Notes under the pieces: generated by a model
Database searches by the model: none
Told to the model about the DNA's origin: nothing
The model's input: the letters and a program-made list of their open reading frames with translations, nothing else
Assembly (NCBI GenBank): GCA_014904845.1
Contig: MU119959.1
Coordinates: 1-11,592, forward strand
From: Acephala macrosclerotiorum
Taxonomy: Eukaryota > Ascomycota > Leotiomycetes > Helotiales > Mollisiaceae
Direction: 5' to 3'
Length of the DNA stretch: 11,592 bases
Shown: positions 9,902 through 11,592 of the stretch, one piece after another
Layout of the letters: each line of letters starts with the position of its first letter
Numbering within the stretch: position 1 is the stretch's first letter
Made by a program: the position numbers and the translations under genes

Positions 9902-10405
9902 TTAAATAATTTAAACGAGTAAAAATTTCGTTTAATTAAAATTTTGATTATTAGAGTAACGATTATCGTAAAACGATATAAAAAAAATTATTTGATTCGA
10001 TTAAAAAATTAGAAATTATTTTATATAATAATATTAATTTTGTATTTATCGATTATTTATAAAATTAAATTTTTGTAAAATTGTAAATAAAAATCTTTAT
10101 TTTTAAAAAATTGAAAAATAGAAATAAAATTGTATAATTCTATAAACGAATATTATTTGATATTAATAAAAGTAAATATTATTAATTTATTATTCGAATT
10201 TAAAATTGAAATAAAAACGTTTTTAATTTTTTCGAATTTAATTTAATTTTTTATATTTTTATATAATTTAAAATTATTAAATCGAAAATTGATAAATTAA
10301 AATCGATTTACGATAATATAATTAGTATAATTAGTATTAATAATTTAATCGTTTTTAAGAAATTCGATAAAAGTAAAAAAAGTTATATTAAATAAAAAAA
10401 AAGTG

Positions 10406-10503
<98 letters not shown>
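10406..10503 (+). repeat. 98-base poly-A tract with one T
   Basis: There are 57 A, one T at 10463, then 40 A. The tract follows AAAAAGTG and is followed by CGAATATAA. G-retaining composition continues on both sides, so the tract does not coincide with a change of block. It may be the tail of a retroposed element or an expanded mononucleotide repeat. Exact length is prone to sequencing and assembly error. Confidence 0.85.
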
Positions 10504-10504
<1 letters not shown>

Positions 10505-11592
10505 GAATATAAAAATTGATTTATTATTGATAATCAAAAATTGAAAATTGAAAATTATAATTGTAATTATATTAATAGATTTTGCGAATAAAATAAAGAA
10601 TAGTATAAATTCGATTAAAAGTTTTAATTTTTTTGAAAATGAATTTTTGATATTATTCGATTTTTATTTGTTATTTTTTTTTTTTTTTTAATATTGAAAT
10701 TTTTTTTGAAATAGAAATATTTAATAAAATATTTGATTTTAGTATAATATAATTTTTTGTAATAATTGTAAAAATTTTGAGCGTTTAATAAATAATCGTT
10801 AATTATAAAAATAGTTTCGATTTTAGTAATAAACGAATTTTATTATTGTTTTTCGTTGAATATTTTTTGAATTATTGTATTTTATTTAATTGTAAAATTG
10901 TTAAACATTTAAATAAAATTGTAAATTTATTAAAATATTGTAATAAAAATTTCGTATATAAATTTAAATTTTTAAAAAAATTGTAAAATTAATTAAATGA
11001 ATATAAAAATTATTGTTTTATAAATTTTTTTTAATTCGTTATTAATTTAAAAAAATTAATTTGAAAAATCGATAATATTTTTATATTCGATTAAAATAAA
11101 AATATAAAAATATATAGTAAAATCGATTAATTTTTTTATTTTAATAAATTATTTTAAACGAAAAATATTTAATATTTAATAAATTCGATTAAAAATTTTT
11201 ACTTTTTTTTTAATTATTATATTCGTATCGATTTTTGATAATAAAATAATTTTAATATTATTATTTTTTTTAAACGAATATTTTTTTATTATATATTGTT
11301 TTAAATAAAAATTATTTATTATATTTTTTTTGTAAACGATTTTTTTTGTATTAATTATATTATTTTTGAATTTGAGTTTCGTAATAAAATACGATTTAAA
11401 TAATTATTATATAGTATAATTGAAATTGTTTATAGTAAAAAATTTGTCGATTTTGCAATAAAAATCGAATTAATTTTTTTCGTTTTTGAGAATTAGAATA
11501 AAATTGAAAAAAAAAAATTTCGCGAATATTTTAATTTTTTTTAATTATTATTTAGAGTTGAATATAATAATATGAATTGCGTATATCGATAA
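10504..11592. other. G-retaining eroded block continues to window end
   Basis: The composition is as in 7151-10405: G is present in TpG and ApG, while C is nearly confined to CpG. It includes a short run of ATTGAAA units near 10540-10556 and a T16 run at 10674-10689. There are no coding frames, RNA genes or clear regulatory sites. The block runs off the right edge. Confidence 0.68.
10674..10689. repeat. T16 homopolymer
   Basis: Sixteen consecutive T, about 170 bases after the poly-A tract. It is a simple repeat; no function can be inferred. Confidence 0.7.

Larger units (their letters stand above)
7151..10405. other. RIP-like eroded block, plus-strand C lost
   Basis: This is the mirror image of the left block. 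In 8641-8940 I count 13 CpG, 22 G outside CpG (11 ApG, 10 TpG, 1 GpG) and only 1 C outside CpG. Read on the minus strand, the surviving C are 13 CpG, 11 CpT, 10 CpA and 1 CpC, while the plus strand keeps essentially CpG only. CpG is about 8 times expectation in that sample. No coding frame or recognisable protein motif survives. A transposon origin is likely but unproven; the bias would fit C-to-T mutation on the plus strand of one long tract. Confidence 0.72.

Noticed and set aside
1..11592. Mitochondrial, plastid or reduced-symbiont DNA
   Set aside because: Such genomes can be this A/T-rich but are packed with genes or RNA genes. None is visible here, and CpG excess with strand-switching loss of C is not typical of them.

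Overview
This 11.6 kb window is extremely AT-rich. Hand-counted 300-base samples give roughly 7 to 16 % G+C. I can support no gene in it: no convincing coding region, tRNA, rRNA or CRISPR array. Stop codons are dense in all frames. The sequence looks like eroded heterochromatic repeat DNA of a filamentous ascomycete, of the kind made by repeat-induced point mutation (RIP, C-to-T mutation of duplicated DNA). The organism assignment is inference. What the sequence shows directly is loss of C and G outside CpG, with CpG standing about 8 to 11 times above expectation in two samples.

Layout. Bases 1-1130 are almost pure A/T with scattered C and G of both kinds. Bases 1131-4149 keep C outside CpG but almost no G outside CpG (15 C against 1 G in 2521-2820). 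A 19-base A run (4150-4168) ends this block. Bases 4169-5400 are a compositionally different island with much weaker CpG excess. It holds a tandem repeat of about three diverged 190-220 base units (4621 to about 5220), small direct and inverted repeats, and a GC peak (about 33 % over 5281-5400) containing a nested hairpin followed by twelve T. Bases 5401-7150 are again almost pure A/T, with short patches of alternating strand bias. From about 7150 to the end the bias is the reverse of the left block: G survives outside CpG and C does not (22 G against 1 C in 8641-8940). This right block also holds a 98-base A tract with one T (10406-10503) and a 50-base imperfect palindrome (9852-9901).

Taken together, two long tracts appear to have lost C from opposite strands, on either side of a less eroded repeat island. 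No genes work together here. The interest lies in the mutation pattern, the strand switch, and the island with its hairpin. The original identity of the eroded DNA (probably transposons) cannot be read by eye.
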